Below are positions 1-8,754 of a stretch of DNA of 64,000 nucleotides, one piece after another. The position numbers and the translations under genes were made by a program. How positions within the stretch are numbered: position 1 is the stretch's first letter; the number at the start of each line of letters is the position of its first letter. Source of the DNA: Limnohabitans sp. G3-2 (GTDB lineage Bacteria; Pseudomonadota; Gammaproteobacteria; Burkholderiales; Burkholderiaceae_C); assembly GCF_002778275.1 (NCBI RefSeq), contig NZ_NESG01000004.1:310001-374000 (forward strand), written 5' to 3'. The notes beneath the pieces are model-generated. The model saw nothing but the letters and a program-made list of their open reading frames with translations, was not told the origin of the DNA and ran no database searches.

Positions 1-672
1 GTCGAGGTGGCTTTCATGAATGAGATCGGCGTCAGCATCAGCCCCTTGTTGGATGAAGCGGCCGAGGCGGTGGACCTGAGCCGTGCCACCACGGCCATTT
101 TTTATTCCATCAGCAACACCCAACCGGGTCTCAAGGGCGTGAGTTTTGGTGATTCGCTCATCAAAAGGGTGGTGGAAACCTTGAGGGCGGATTTCCCCAA
201 GCTCAAAACCTTTGCCACCTTGTCGCCCATTCCTGGTTTTCGGACTTGGTTGAACAAAAATGCGGCCCCCATGTTGGACCTCACCCCTGAGAAATTGCGA
301 TCGCAACTGGGACGTGCCGTGGGCTTTGAGCCTGCCGCAGCGGGGCATGTGTTGTCGGCATTGGACCAGGCGCCAACTTTGTCCGATCGCTCGGTGTTGC
401 GCCAATGGTTGCTGTCTTGCGCGGCGCACTATTTGGGCAAGGAACTGAGCGAAGGGCGTCCTGTTGACCCGGTGGCCCGTTTCCATTTGGGCAATGGCGC
501 CCGTGTTGAGCAAATCAACTGGGCTGCCGATCCGTCGGCAAAGGGTTTCAAGCAATCCTTTGGGCTGATGGTCAACTATCTGTACGATTTGCGAAAAATT
601 GACCGCCACCGCCAAGGCTTGTCTCAGGGTAAAGTGCCTGTTTCTGACAGCGTTGAGCAACTGTATTTTTGA
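1..672 (+). CDS. Malonyl-CoA decarboxylase, C-terminal part (cut by window start)
   Basis: Malonyl-CoA decarboxylase converts malonyl-CoA to acetyl-CoA and CO2 in the cytoplasm. The frame is open from base 1, so the start lies outside the window and 223 C-terminal residues are visible. Family landmarks seen are FYSISNTQPGLKGVSFG near visible residue 35, the TFATLSPIPGF segment near 65-80, and RFHLGNGARVEQINWAADPS near the end, which belongs to the C-terminal catalytic (GNAT-fold) domain. A Bug-type solute receptor follows after 34 bp and a malonyl-CoA synthetase after that, so the three genes read as a malonate-use cluster. The assignment is secure; the start and any upstream regulator cannot be seen. 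Confidence 0.93.
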   Translation, partial: VEVAFMNEIGVSISPLLDEAAEAVDLSRATTAIFYSISNTQPGLKGVSFGDSLIKRVVETLRADFPKLKTFATLSPIPGFRTWLNKNAAPMLDLTPEKLRSQLGRAVGFEPAAAGHVLSALDQAPTLSDRSVLRQWLLSCAAHYLGKELSEGRPVDPVARFHLGNGARVEQINWAADPSAKGFKQSFGLMVNYLYDLRKIDRHRQGLSQGKVPVSDSVEQLYF

Positions 673-706
673 ATCCATTGTTGAACTTATAAAAAAGGAG
701 ACCGCC

Positions 707-1702
707 ATGCCGCATTTTTCTGACTCTTTGGAACGCCGTGACCTCTTGAAATGGGCCGTTTCGGCCGCCGCGGCCAGCGTTTGGAGCGCTCAAGCACAAA
801 GCACTTGGCCCAGCAAACCCGTGACCATGGTCGTGCCCTTTCCCGCTGGGGGCGGCACAGATGCGTTTGCGCGTCCGCTCTCAGCCCAGTTTTCAAAACT
901 GACCGGCAAGCAACTCATCATCGACAACCGCGGTGGCGCAGGCGGCACATTGGGTGCAGGGGTCGCCGCCAAATCCACCCCCGATGGTTACAACTATTTC
1001 ATGGGGGCGGTTCACCACACGATCGCGCCCAGCATGTACCCCAAGCTCGATTACGACTTGGAACGTGATTTGGTGCCCTTGATTTTGGTCGCCAACGTGC
1101 CCCAAGTCTTGGTGGTCAACCCCAAAAAAGTGAGCGCCGCCGATTTCAAGGCCTTTTTGGAGTTCGTCAAGAAGAACCCTGGCCGCTTGAACTACGGTTC
1201 TGCCGGGGGCGGCACCTCGCACCATTTGGCGGGCGAGTTGTTCAAGCTTCAAACCCAAACCTTCATCACCCACATCCCTTACCGCGGTGCAGGCCCTGCT
1301 TTGCAGGATTTGATTGCGGGCAACGTGGACATGATGTTCGATGGTTTGGGCTCTTCGGCAGCCCACATCAAGGGCGGCCGCATCAAGGCCTTGATGGTCT
1401 CGGGGGCCAAGCGCAATGCCGCTTTCCCAGATGTCCCATGTTCTGCAGAGCTGGGTTTGCCCGATTACACCGTGTCCACTTGGTATGGCGTGTGGGCGCC
1501 CAAAGGCACGCCTGCCGATGCACAAGGTCGCGCCATTGAAGAAATTCGCCGTGCCTGCCTGACCGATGAGGCCAAGGCGGTATGGGCCAACCAGGGCGCC
1601 GAGTTTCCCAACCTGACCACCCACCAGTTTGAAGCCTTCATCAAAAAAGAATTGGTCAAATGGTCGCAAGTGGTGAAAGCCTCTGGCGCCAAACTCGACT
1701 GA
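707..1702 (+). CDS. Bug-family (tripartite tricarboxylate transporter) substrate-binding protein
   Basis: Periplasmic solute receptor of the Bug/TctC family, 331 aa, the usual length. The start ATG at 707 follows the Shine-Dalgarno sequence AAAAGGAG. The N-terminus carries ERRDLLKWAVSAAAAS, an export signal with a twin-arginine-like RR but not the full Tat consensus. Family motifs are KPVTMVVPFPAGGGTDAFAR (about residues 33-52), the GGAGGTLGA loop, and LNYGSAGGGTSHHLAGELF in the middle. These receptors bind small carboxylates; the location between malonyl-CoA decarboxylase and malonyl-CoA synthetase suggests malonate or a related dicarboxylate, which is inference. No TctA/TctB membrane genes are adjacent, which is common for Bug receptors in Burkholderiales. 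Confidence 0.9.
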   Translation: MPHFSDSLERRDLLKWAVSAAAASVWSAQAQSTWPSKPVTMVVPFPAGGGTDAFARPLSAQFSKLTGKQLIIDNRGGAGGTLGAGVAAKSTPDGYNYFMGAVHHTIAPSMYPKLDYDLERDLVPLILVANVPQVLVVNPKKVSAADFKAFLEFVKKNPGRLNYGSAGGGTSHHLAGELFKLQTQTFITHIPYRGAGPALQDLIAGNVDMMFDGLGSSAAHIKGGRIKALMVSGAKRNAAFPDVPCSAELGLPDYTVSTWYGVWAPKGTPADAQGRAIEEIRRACLTDEAKAVWANQGAEFPNLTTHQFEAFIKKELVKWSQVVKASGAKLD

Positions 1703-1762
1703 TTCCCTTCAACGACTTCCATGGGCCTGCCTGCAGGCCCATTTTCACGCTCTCTTGACACC

Positions 1763-3307
1763 ATGAAAAACCAGAACTTGTTCACAGCCCTGCGAGCTGC
1801 ATTTCCCGCCGATGGATCGGCCATGGCGATCGAAACCGATGAAGGCCTTCAGTACAGCTGGAGCGACCTGGACCGTGCCACGGCCATGATGGCCAATCTT
1901 TTGAAATCGCTGGCTTTGCCCGAAGGCAGTCGGGTGGCTGTGCAGGTTGAAAAGTCGGTCGAAGCCTTGATGCTGTACTTGGCCACTTTGCGCGCCGGGT
2001 ATGTGTTTCTGCCTTTGAACACCGCGTACCAAAGCGCGGAAATTGAATACTTCATTGGCAACGCCGAGCCCGCTGTGGTGGTTTGCAGCGCTGCCAACTT
2101 TGGCTGGGTCAGCAAAATCGCCTTCAAGGCGGGCACCCAGCATGTGTTCACCTTGAATGACGACCGCACGGGCAGTTTGCTCGAACGTGCCGCACACCAA
2201 AGTGATCAACACCAGGCCGTTCCTCGTCAAGCCGATGATTTGGCCGCCATTTTGTACACCAGTGGCACCACGGGGCGCAGCAAAGGGGCCATGCTCACGC
2301 ATGGCAATATGTTGAGCAATGCGCTCACCCTGCAAGATTATTGGGGCTGGAAAAAGGGCGACGTGCTGATCCATGCCTTGCCTATTTTCCATGTCCATGG
2401 TCTTTTCGTGGCCATCCATGGGGCCCTGATCAATGGCAGCAAGATGATCTGGATGGCCAAGTTCGATCCCAAGCGTGCGATTGCGTACATGCCTCAGGCC
2501 ACGGTTTTCATGGGTGTTCCCACCTTGTATGTGCGCATGTTGGCCGAGCCGAGCTTGAACAAATCGGCCGTTCAAAACATGCGTTTGTTCATTGCAGGTT
2601 CTGCGCCTTTGTTGATCGAGACATTCACCGAGTGGCAGGAGAAAACGGGTCACACGATCTTGGAGCGCTACGGCATGAGCGAAACGGCCATGTTGACCTC
2701 CAACCCCTACGGGCCTGACAAGCGCTATGCCAAGCAGTCAGAGCGGCGCGGCGGCACGGTCGGTTTCCCCTTGCCAGGTGTGTCGCTGCGCGTGATGGGG
2801 GATGGTGGCCAAACGCTGCCGACTGGAGAGATCGGCGGCATTCAGGTCAAAGGCCCCAATGTGTTCAAAGGCTATTGGCGCATGCCTGAAAAAACAGCCG
2901 AAGAATTCACGGCCGACGGTTTCTTCAAAACCGGTGACGTTGGCAAAGTCGATGAGCGGGGTTATGTGACCATCGTGGGCCGCAGCAAAGACCTGATCAT
3001 CAGTGGCGGCTACAACGTCTACCCGGCTGAAATCGAAGGCTACATCAACGAGATGAAGGGGGTTGCCGAAAGCGCTGTGGTGGGCGTGCCCCACCCGGAT
3101 TTTGGAGAGGTTGGTGTGGCGGTGGTCATTGCCAAACCCGGCGCCAGCGTTCAGCCCGATGCGGTTTTGGCTGGGCTCAAAGCCCAGTTGGCCAATTTCA
3201 AAATTCCCAAGCGCTGCTTTGTGGTTGCCGAGTTGCCTCGCAACACCATGGGCAAGGTTCAAAAAAACCTGCTCCGGGACCAGCACAAGGCTTTGTTCAG
3301 CGCCTGA
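1763..3307 (+). CDS. matB: Malonyl-CoA synthetase (ANL superfamily)
   Basis: ATP-dependent ligase forming malonyl-CoA from malonate and CoA through an acyl-adenylate; 514 aa. The ATG at 1763 was chosen because the longer reading frame has no ribosome site and adds non-homologous residues. ANL motifs are present in order: the P-loop YTSGTTGRSKGAM (about residue 165), YGMSETAM (about 300), FKTGDVG and GRSKDLIISGGYNVYPAEIE (about 390-430), and the catalytic lysine in PRNTMGKVQKNLLRD near the C-terminus. Together with the decarboxylase at the window start it gives malonate to malonyl-CoA to acetyl-CoA. A methylmalonyl or another short acyl substrate cannot be excluded from sequence alone. Confidence 0.88.
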   Translation: MKNQNLFTALRAAFPADGSAMAIETDEGLQYSWSDLDRATAMMANLLKSLALPEGSRVAVQVEKSVEALMLYLATLRAGYVFLPLNTAYQSAEIEYFIGNAEPAVVVCSAANFGWVSKIAFKAGTQHVFTLNDDRTGSLLERAAHQSDQHQAVPRQADDLAAILYTSGTTGRSKGAMLTHGNMLSNALTLQDYWGWKKGDVLIHALPIFHVHGLFVAIHGALINGSKMIWMAKFDPKRAIAYMPQATVFMGVPTLYVRMLAEPSLNKSAVQNMRLFIAGSAPLLIETFTEWQEKTGHTILERYGMSETAMLTSNPYGPDKRYAKQSERRGGTVGFPLPGVSLRVMGDGGQTLPTGEIGGIQVKGPNVFKGYWRMPEKTAEEFTADGFFKTGDVGKVDERGYVTIVGRSKDLIISGGYNVYPAEIEGYINEMKGVAESAVVGVPHPDFGEVGVAVVIAKPGASVQPDAVLAGLKAQLANFKIPKRCFVVAELPRNTMGKVQKNLLRDQHKALFSA

Positions 3308-3314
3308 CGGCCTT

Positions 3315-3346
3315 GGCATGGACCCCGCGCCTGAAGGGTCCATGCC
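3315..3346. terminator. Perfect 10-bp inverted repeat between convergent matB and usp
   Basis: GGCATGGACC at 3315-3324 is matched exactly by GGTCCATGCC at 3337-3346 with a 12-base loop. It sits in the 47-bp gap between two convergent genes and can fold on both strands, as expected of a bidirectional terminator. There is no strong T-run, so intrinsic termination is inferred. Confidence 0.5.
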
Positions 3347-3354
3347 GGCGTGAC

Positions 3355-3798
3355 TCAGCGCAGCACCAACACGGGGATGTGCGAGTGGGTGAGGACCTGC
3401 TGGGTTTCACTGCCCAAAAGCAGGCGTTTGATGCCTTTGCGGCCATGCGATGCCATCACGATCAGTTCGGCTTTGTGCTTTTTGGCCGTCGCGATGATGG
3501 CTTCGGACACGATGTCCGACTTCACGGTCACCGCCTTCACCACGACCGACTTGGCCTTGGCCGATTTTTCGATCACGGCCAATTGCGCTTGTGCCGATTC
3601 GGTCCACTGTTTTTCAATGCGGCCGATTTCTTCAGCCGACAAAGGGATGCTGCCTTCAAAATAGGCGTGGGGGTAACGTGGCACCACTTTGAGGGCCACA
3701 AGCTCTGCGCCACAAGTCGCCGCGAGTTGAATCGCATGTGTGACGGCTTTTTTAGACAGGTTCGAGCCGTCGGTGGTCACAAGAATTCGCGTGTACAT
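3355..3798 (-). CDS. Universal stress protein, UspA family
   Basis: Small cytoplasmic nucleotide-binding protein of 147 aa, the standard single-domain Usp length. The N-terminus YTRILVTTDGSNLSKKAVTHA is the typical first beta-strand and Asp-containing loop, and ASHGRKGIKRLLLGSETQQVL near the C-terminus is the ATP-binding G-2x-G-9x-G(S/T) motif. It is transcribed divergently from ccoI, and a near-consensus FNR box lies in the shared promoter region, so low-oxygen induction is likely. In Pseudomonas and Burkholderiales, usp genes beside cbb3 loci are typically part of the Anr/FNR regulon. The exact role is unknown. Confidence 0.88.
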   Translation of the reverse strand: MYTRILVTTDGSNLSKKAVTHAIQLAATCGAELVALKVVPRYPHAYFEGSIPLSAEEIGRIEKQWTESAQAQLAVIEKSAKAKSVVVKAVTVKSDIVSEAIIATAKKHKAELIVMASHGRKGIKRLLLGSETQQVLTHSHIPVLVLR

Positions 3799-3855
3799 GG
3801 TGAGCTCCAGAAGTTGATGGAAAACTCAGGATAAAAGTCCCGTCCCTCTGGCCAC

Positions 3856-3869
3856 TTGATGTACGTCAA
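3856..3869. promoter_or_regulatory. FNR/Anr-type box between usp and ccoI
   Basis: TTGATGTACGTCAA matches the FNR consensus TTGAT-N4-ATCAA at nine of ten positions. It lies 34 bp before the ccoI ATG and 57 bp before the usp start, so it could serve both divergent promoters. An fnr gene is encoded at 11819-12541. Confidence 0.7.
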
Positions 3870-3903
3870 GGAGTGCGCCTGTTTTTTGACGTATCGTTGA
3901 TTC

Positions 3904-6258
3904 ATGACCCAAGTCAAGGAATTGCCGCCATCGCCCGTGGCACAACAGCCCGATGCGCCTGAACAGCAAGCGCAGCTGTTGGATGACCCTTCAGAATGGT
4001 CCACCTTCAGCTTGCCAGAGAAAACCGACAATGGGTGCTGGCGATCCAGTGTGGTGTTTGAAGGCATGCACTGTGCGGCCTGCGCCATCACCCTCGAAGA
4101 CGCTTTGTTGGCGGTGCCGGGTGTCCAGTCGGTCCAAATCAGCGGTGCCAGTCATCGGGGGCAAATCGTTTGGTCCCCTGAGCAAACCCGGCCCTCGCAA
4201 TGGATGCACGCTGTCGAGCGGCACGGCTACAAAGCTTTGCCCGCCAACGATGCGCACGCCCACCAGCGGCGTCGCGAAGAGGCGCGTCGCATGGTGTGGC
4301 GCTTGGCTGTTGCGGCCATGTGCATGATGCAAGTCATGATGTACGCGACGCCGACTTACCTGTCGACGGCCGGCGAAATTTCTGACGAAGCCTTGCATTT
4401 GCTGCGTTGGGCCTCTTGGGTCTTGTCTTTGCCTGTGCTGTTTTTTTCATGCACGCCTTTTCTGCGCAACGCTTGGCGTGATTTGCGTGAACGCCAAATC
4501 AGCATGGATTTCCCGGTGGCTCTGGGCATGCTGGTCACCTTTGGCGTGAGCACGCTGGGCACATTTGAGCCCGATGGGCCGTTCGGGGCAGAAGTCTTTT
4601 TCGACTCATTCACCATGTTTGTGTTTTTCTTGCTCATGGGACGCTGGTTGGAGCAGCGCATGCGCGATCGAACCGCCGGAGCCCTGGAAGCCGTATTGAA
4701 CCGACTGCCGGACAGTGTCCGCAAACGGCAAGCCGACGGAACTTGGCACCTCATGTCGATTCGCAAACTTCAAGTAGGCGATGTGATCGAGGTTCTGCCG
4801 GGAGAGGCTTTTGCGGGCGATGGCCTGGTCTTGGCAGGTCAAAGCCAAGTGGACGAGGCCTTGCTGACGGGTGAATCGCACCCCTTGAGCCGAGGCACAG
4901 GGGACCGTGTGATTGCAGGAAGTCACAATTTGAGTGGCACCCTGGAGGTGCGGATTGAACAGGTGGGCGCATCGACGCGTTATGCGCAGATCGTGGCTTT
5001 GATGGACAGTGCGGCCAGCGCCAAACCCACCATGGCGCTGCTGGTCGACCGCTGGGCCAAACCCTTTTTGTTGGCTGTTTTGGCGGCGTCGTTGGCCGCT
5101 GCCGTCTATGGCTGGTCCACCAACCCCGCGCATGCGGTCATGGTCGCTGTCGCCGTCCTGATCGTCACTTGCCCCTGTGCCTTGTCTTTGGCCACGCCCG
5201 CGGCCATGTTGGCCACAGCCGGCGCATTGGCCCGAAGTGGTGTGCTGGTGCGCAGACTCAGTGCCTTGCAACACCTGGCCAACATAGACACGGTGATTTT
5301 TGACAAAACAGGCACCTTGACCCGTGATGCGTTTCAGGTGCGCCATACCCACACCCGAACCGGTGTTGACGCCTCAGAAGTTTTGGTCTGGGCCGGGGCG
5401 TTGGCGAAACATTCTTTGCACCCTGTCTCTCGGGCCTTGTGGTCAGAAGCCAGAAAACAAGCCGAATTGGCCGGGTGTTTGCCCGCGTTGGAGGGCATGC
5501 TGGTGCAAGACGTGACCGAATTGGCCGGGCAGGGGGTTCAGGGGCAATTGCGCTTGGCCAACGCCATGGGCTTGGATTTGCGACTGGGGTCGGCCCGTTT
5601 TTGCGCCGCCCCGTCATGGGCGGGTCACCACTTGCAAGTGAACTTGGCCGATGCCTCGGGTTGGCTGGCCACGTTTGAATTGGCCGAAGAAGTGCGCCCT
5701 GAAGCTGCACCGGTCGTGAAACAGCTCTTGGGCCTGGGTTTCAAGCTCCAGGTCTTGTCGGGGGACCGCCAAGCGGCGGTGTCGCAAGTGGCTGAAGCGG
5801 TCGGCATTGACCACGCACAAGGGGACTGCAGCCCCCAGCACAAATTGCAGGTTTTACAAGCCCTGCAGGCCCAAGGTCATCAAGTGGCCATGGTGGGCGA
5901 TGGCTTGAACGACGGCCCGGTGCTGGCGGGCGCCGATGTTTCATTCGCTCTCGGCCAAGCGGTGCCATTGGCCCAGTCCAAATCGGACTTTGTGTTGATG
6001 GGCGGGCATTTGGATGCGCTGGTGGCCACCGTGGTCCGCAGCCGCAACACCATGCAGGTGGTCAAGCAAAACCTGGTGTGGGCGGCCATTTACAACGCGG
6101 CCTGTGTGCCCTTGGCCCTGGTGGGCTGGTTGCCCGCTTGGGCGGCGGGTCTGGGCATGGCGCTGAGCTCGGTCTTGGTGGTCCTCAATGCTTTGCGTCT
6201 GTCCAAAAAACAGCCTGACCAGGTTTGGCCATTGCGGACGCCCTCAGCGCTGGCCTGA
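3904..6258 (+). CDS. ccoI: CcoI/FixI-type copper-exporting P1B ATPase
   Basis: Heavy-metal P-type ATPase, 784 aa, that delivers copper across the inner membrane for assembly of the CuB site of cbb3 oxidase. Visible parts in order: an N-terminal HMA domain with the metal motif GMHCAAC (Cys57, Cys60), TM helices from about residue 130, the transmembrane ion motif CPC at 423-425 in VTCPCALSLATPAAM, the phosphorylation site DKTGTLT (Asp467), and the hinge motif GDGLNDGPVLAGADVS. The ATG at 3904 follows an FNR-type box. ccoS begins 20 bp after the stop and ccoN follows, which separates this CcoI-type pump from general CopA detoxification pumps. Confidence is high on family and high on role from context. 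Confidence 0.93.
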   Translation: MTQVKELPPSPVAQQPDAPEQQAQLLDDPSEWSTFSLPEKTDNGCWRSSVVFEGMHCAACAITLEDALLAVPGVQSVQISGASHRGQIVWSPEQTRPSQWMHAVERHGYKALPANDAHAHQRRREEARRMVWRLAVAAMCMMQVMMYATPTYLSTAGEISDEALHLLRWASWVLSLPVLFFSCTPFLRNAWRDLRERQISMDFPVALGMLVTFGVSTLGTFEPDGPFGAEVFFDSFTMFVFFLLMGRWLEQRMRDRTAGALEAVLNRLPDSVRKRQADGTWHLMSIRKLQVGDVIEVLPGEAFAGDGLVLAGQSQVDEALLTGESHPLSRGTGDRVIAGSHNLSGTLEVRIEQVGASTRYAQIVALMDSAASAKPTMALLVDRWAKPFLLAVLAASLAAAVYGWSTNPAHAVMVAVAVLIVTCPCALSLATPAAMLATAGALARSGVLVRRLSALQHLANIDTVIFDKTGTLTRDAFQVRHTHTRTGVDASEVLVWAGALAKHSLHPVSRALWSEARKQAELAGCLPALEGMLVQDVTELAGQGVQGQLRLANAMGLDLRLGSARFCAAPSWAGHHLQVNLADASGWLATFELAEEVRPEAAPVVKQLLGLGFKLQVLSGDRQAAVSQVAEAVGIDHAQGDCSPQHKLQVLQALQAQGHQVAMVGDGLNDGPVLAGADVSFALGQAVPLAQSKSDFVLMGGHLDALVATVVRSRNTMQVVKQNLVWAAIYNAACVPLALVGWLPAWAAGLGMALSSVLVVLNALRLSKKQPDQVWPLRTPSALA

Positions 6259-6278
6259 AAAAACTCAAGAAAGCAGCT

Positions 6279-6416
6279 GTGGAAATTTTGTACCTTTTGA
6301 TTCCTTTGTCGGTCATCTTGGTCTTTGCCATCTTGGTCGGGCTGTGGTGGGCCATTGACAAGGGGCAATTTGAAGACATCGAAGCCGAAGGGGAGCGCAT
6401 TTTGCGTGAGGATTGA
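6279..6416 (+). CDS. ccoS: cbb3 oxidase maturation protein CcoS
   Basis: Small inner-membrane protein of 45 aa needed for cofactor insertion into cbb3 oxidase. A GTG start at 6279 is preferred: it follows an AAGAAAG purine run and gives the canonical beginning [20 protein letters not shown], a single TM helix, followed by [22 protein letters not shown], the conserved C-terminal FDDLE-like region. Longer in-frame starts would overlap the end of ccoI and add a non-conserved stretch. Its stop codon lies inside the consensus FNR box that precedes ccoN. Confidence 0.88.
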   Translation: MEILYLLIPLSVILVFAILVGLWWAIDKGQFEDIEAEGERILRED

Positions 6417-6426
6417 TTTTGATCAA
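6413..6426. promoter_or_regulatory. Consensus FNR box upstream of ccoN
   Basis: TTGATTTTGATCAA is a perfect match to TTGAT-N4-ATCAA. It overlaps the ccoS stop codon and lies 60 bp before the ccoN start, a position suitable for class II activation of the ccoNOQP operon under low oxygen. Confidence 0.85.
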
Positions 6427-6486
6427 GTCTCATCGGTGTATACCCGGGCACACTGTGCCGTAGTTATTGCAATAGAAGAGGTCAAA

Positions 6487-7923
6487 ATGAAGTTTGCCAA
6501 TACGCAGGCGACCACCTACAACGACAAAGTTGTCAGGCAGTTCGCCATCATGACGGTGGTTTGGGGTGTGGTGGGCATGCTGGTGGGCGTGATCATCGCG
6601 GCCCAGCTGACATGGCCGGAGCTCAATTTCGGCATTTCCTGGCTCAGTTATGGCCGTCTGCGGCCCTTGCACACCAACGCGGTGATTTTTGCGTTCGGTG
6701 GTTGCGGCTTGTTTGCCGCCGCCTATTACGTGGTGCAGCGCACCTGCAATGTGCGCCTGATCAACGACAAGGTGGCCGCCTTCACGTTTTGGGGCTGGCA
6801 ATTGGTCATTGTGCTGGCTGCCATCTCTTTGCCCTTGGGATTGACGCAAGGCAAGGAATACGCAGAACTGATTTGGCCTGTTGACCTGTTGATTGCGGTC
6901 GTCTGGGTGGCATTTGCCTTTGTCTTTTTTGGCACCGTGGGCATCCGCAAAGTGCGCCACATTTACGTGGCCAACTGGTTTTTTGGTGCTTTCATCATCG
7001 CCGTGGCCTTGTTGCACATTGTCAACAACATCCAACTGCCCACGGGAATGCTGCACTCTTACTCCGTTTATGCGGGTGTGCAAGACGCCATGGTGCAGTG
7101 GTGGTATGGCCACAACGCGGTGGGCTTTTTCCTCACGGCCGGTTTCTTGGGCATGATGTATTACTTCATCCCCAAACAAGCCGAGCGGCCCGTCTATTCC
7201 TACCGCCTGTCGATCGTGCACTTTTGGGCGCTGATCTTCACCTACATGTGGGCAGGTCCCCACCACCTGCATTACACCGCCTTGCCTGACTGGACCCAGT
7301 CTGTGGGCATGGTTTTCTCGCTCATCTTGCTGGCACCCAGCTGGGGCGGCATGATCAACGGCATCATGACCTTGTCGGGCGCTTGGCACAAACTGCGCGA
7401 TGACCCGATCCTGCGTTTCTTGATCGTGTCCTTGTCCTTCTACGGCATGTCGACCTTCGAAGGTCCGATGATGTCCATCAAGACGGTCAACGCGCTGAGC
7501 CACTACACCGATTGGACCGTGGGCCATGTGCACTCGGGTGCTTTGGGCTGGGTGGGTTTGGTGACCATGGGCTCGATGTACTACCTGATTCCACGCCTTT
7601 TTGGTCAGAAGAAGATGTACAGCGTCAAGGCGATTGAAATCCACTTCTGGACCGCCACCATCGGCATCGTGATCTACATCGCCGCCATGTGGATTGCCGG
7701 TGTGATGCAAGGCCTGATGTGGCGTGCCATCAACGCCGACGGTACCTTGACCTACACCTTTGTGGAGTCTGTCAAAGCCACTTTCCCGTTCTATGCCTTG
7801 CGTTTGCTGGGGGGTGTGTTGTACCTGAGTGGCATGGTCATCATGCTCTGGAACACCATCAAAACCGTGTCCATGGGGCGCTCGGTGGAAGTCCAGATCC
7901 CGACACTCACCCCCGCACACTGA
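6487..7923 (+). CDS. ccoN: cbb3-type cytochrome c oxidase subunit I
   Basis: Catalytic haem-copper subunit, 478 aa, with about twelve TM helices. It reduces O2 to water at the haem b3/CuB centre in the inner membrane. The ATG at 6487 follows the purine-rich AGAAGAGG. Ligand motifs visible are [18 protein letters not shown] (low-spin haem His), [20 protein letters not shown] (CuB His region), [17 protein letters not shown] (two CuB His) and [12 protein letters not shown] (haem b ligands). There is no K-channel signature of aa3 oxidases, as expected for the C-family. It heads the operon with ccoO, ccoQ and ccoP and is preceded by a perfect FNR box. Confidence 0.97.
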   Translation: MKFANTQATTYNDKVVRQFAIMTVVWGVVGMLVGVIIAAQLTWPELNFGISWLSYGRLRPLHTNAVIFAFGGCGLFAAAYYVVQRTCNVRLINDKVAAFTFWGWQLVIVLAAISLPLGLTQGKEYAELIWPVDLLIAVVWVAFAFVFFGTVGIRKVRHIYVANWFFGAFIIAVALLHIVNNIQLPTGMLHSYSVYAGVQDAMVQWWYGHNAVGFFLTAGFLGMMYYFIPKQAERPVYSYRLSIVHFWALIFTYMWAGPHHLHYTALPDWTQSVGMVFSLILLAPSWGGMINGIMTLSGAWHKLRDDPILRFLIVSLSFYGMSTFEGPMMSIKTVNALSHYTDWTVGHVHSGALGWVGLVTMGSMYYLIPRLFGQKKMYSVKAIEIHFWTATIGIVIYIAAMWIAGVMQGLMWRAINADGTLTYTFVESVKATFPFYALRLLGGVLYLSGMVIMLWNTIKTVSMGRSVEVQIPTLTPAH

Positions 7924-7936
7924 GGAGAAATACATC

Positions 7937-8563
7937 ATGGCTCAAAACCCAAAATCTGGCGGCTTGTCCCACGAGAAAGTCGAGACCAACAACTTCTTGA
8001 TGATTGTTCTGATCTTCATCGTCTTGTTGGTGGGGGGCATGGTTGAAATCGTGCCTTTGTTCTTCCAAAAATCCACCACTGAACCGGTGGCTGGCCTCAA
8101 GCCTTACACCGCATTGCAAGTGGTGGGGCGCGACGTGTATGTGCGCGAAGGCTGCTACAACTGCCACTCGCAGATGATTCGCCCGTTCCGGGCTGAAACC
8201 TTGCGCTATGGCCCTTACTCATTGGCCGGTGAATTTGTCTACGACCGTCCCTTCCAGTGGGGCAGCAAGCGCACGGGACCTGATTTGGCCCGTGTGGGTG
8301 GGCGCTACAGCGACGAATGGCACCGCATTCACCTGACCAATCCCCGCGACTTGGTCCCTGAATCCAATATGCCTGCGTACCCATGGTTGGAAAAGACGGC
8401 AGCCGACCACGGCACGGTGGTGGCGCACATGTCGGCCTTGCGCACTTTGGGGGCACCTTACAGCGACGAAGAATTGGCCAAAGCAACTGAAGAGGTCCAA
8501 GGCAAAACCGAGTTGGATGCGGTCATTGCTTACCTGCAAGTGCTCGGCATTCACCGCAAATAA
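7937..8563 (+). CDS. ccoO: cbb3-type cytochrome c oxidase subunit II (mono-haem)
   Basis: Membrane-anchored c-type cytochrome, 208 aa. The start at 7937 is 13 bp after ccoN and has the Shine-Dalgarno GAGGAGA. One N-terminal TM helix (about residues 19-41, [21 protein letters not shown]) is followed by a periplasmic domain with the single haem-binding site CYNCH at residues 73-77 and the conserved [15 protein letters not shown] stretch. A distal Met ligand is likely in [10 protein letters not shown]. It passes electrons from CcoP to CcoN. Confidence 0.96.
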   Translation: MAQNPKSGGLSHEKVETNNFLMIVLIFIVLLVGGMVEIVPLFFQKSTTEPVAGLKPYTALQVVGRDVYVREGCYNCHSQMIRPFRAETLRYGPYSLAGEFVYDRPFQWGSKRTGPDLARVGGRYSDEWHRIHLTNPRDLVPESNMPAYPWLEKTAADHGTVVAHMSALRTLGAPYSDEELAKATEEVQGKTELDAVIAYLQVLGIHRK

Positions 8564-8566
8564 GGC

Positions 8567-8713
8567 ATGGCCATGGACATCAATACTTTGCGATCGGTCG
8601 TGACCGTCCTTGCCTTCGTCGCTTTTATCGGCATCGTGGTTTGGGCCTGGTCTCGGCGCAACCAGGCCAGCTTTGACGAGGCGGCGCAATTGCCGTTTCG
8701 CCAGGACGACTGA
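8567..8713 (+). CDS. ccoQ: cbb3 oxidase subunit CcoQ
   Basis: A 48-residue single-TM protein located exactly between ccoO (3 bp gap) and ccoP (41 bp gap). The sequence reads MAMDINTLRSVVTVLAFVAF, then a hydrophobic IGIVVWAWS and an RRNQASFDEAAQLPFRQDD tail; the WAWSRRNQ pattern followed by an acidic segment is typical of CcoQ/FixQ, which stabilises the interaction of CcoP with the CcoNO core. A second in-frame ATG two codons downstream is also possible. Confidence 0.9.
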   Translation: MAMDINTLRSVVTVLAFVAFIGIVVWAWSRRNQASFDEAAQLPFRQDD

Positions 8714-8754
8714 GCGGTCCTTCAGAACTCAAAAAAATACTTCAAGGAAATTCC

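Noticed and set aside
6430-7938. Minus-strand open frame opposite ccoN
   Set aside because: It is antisense to the oxidase gene with His/Gly-rich sequence typical of reverse-complemented TM codons.
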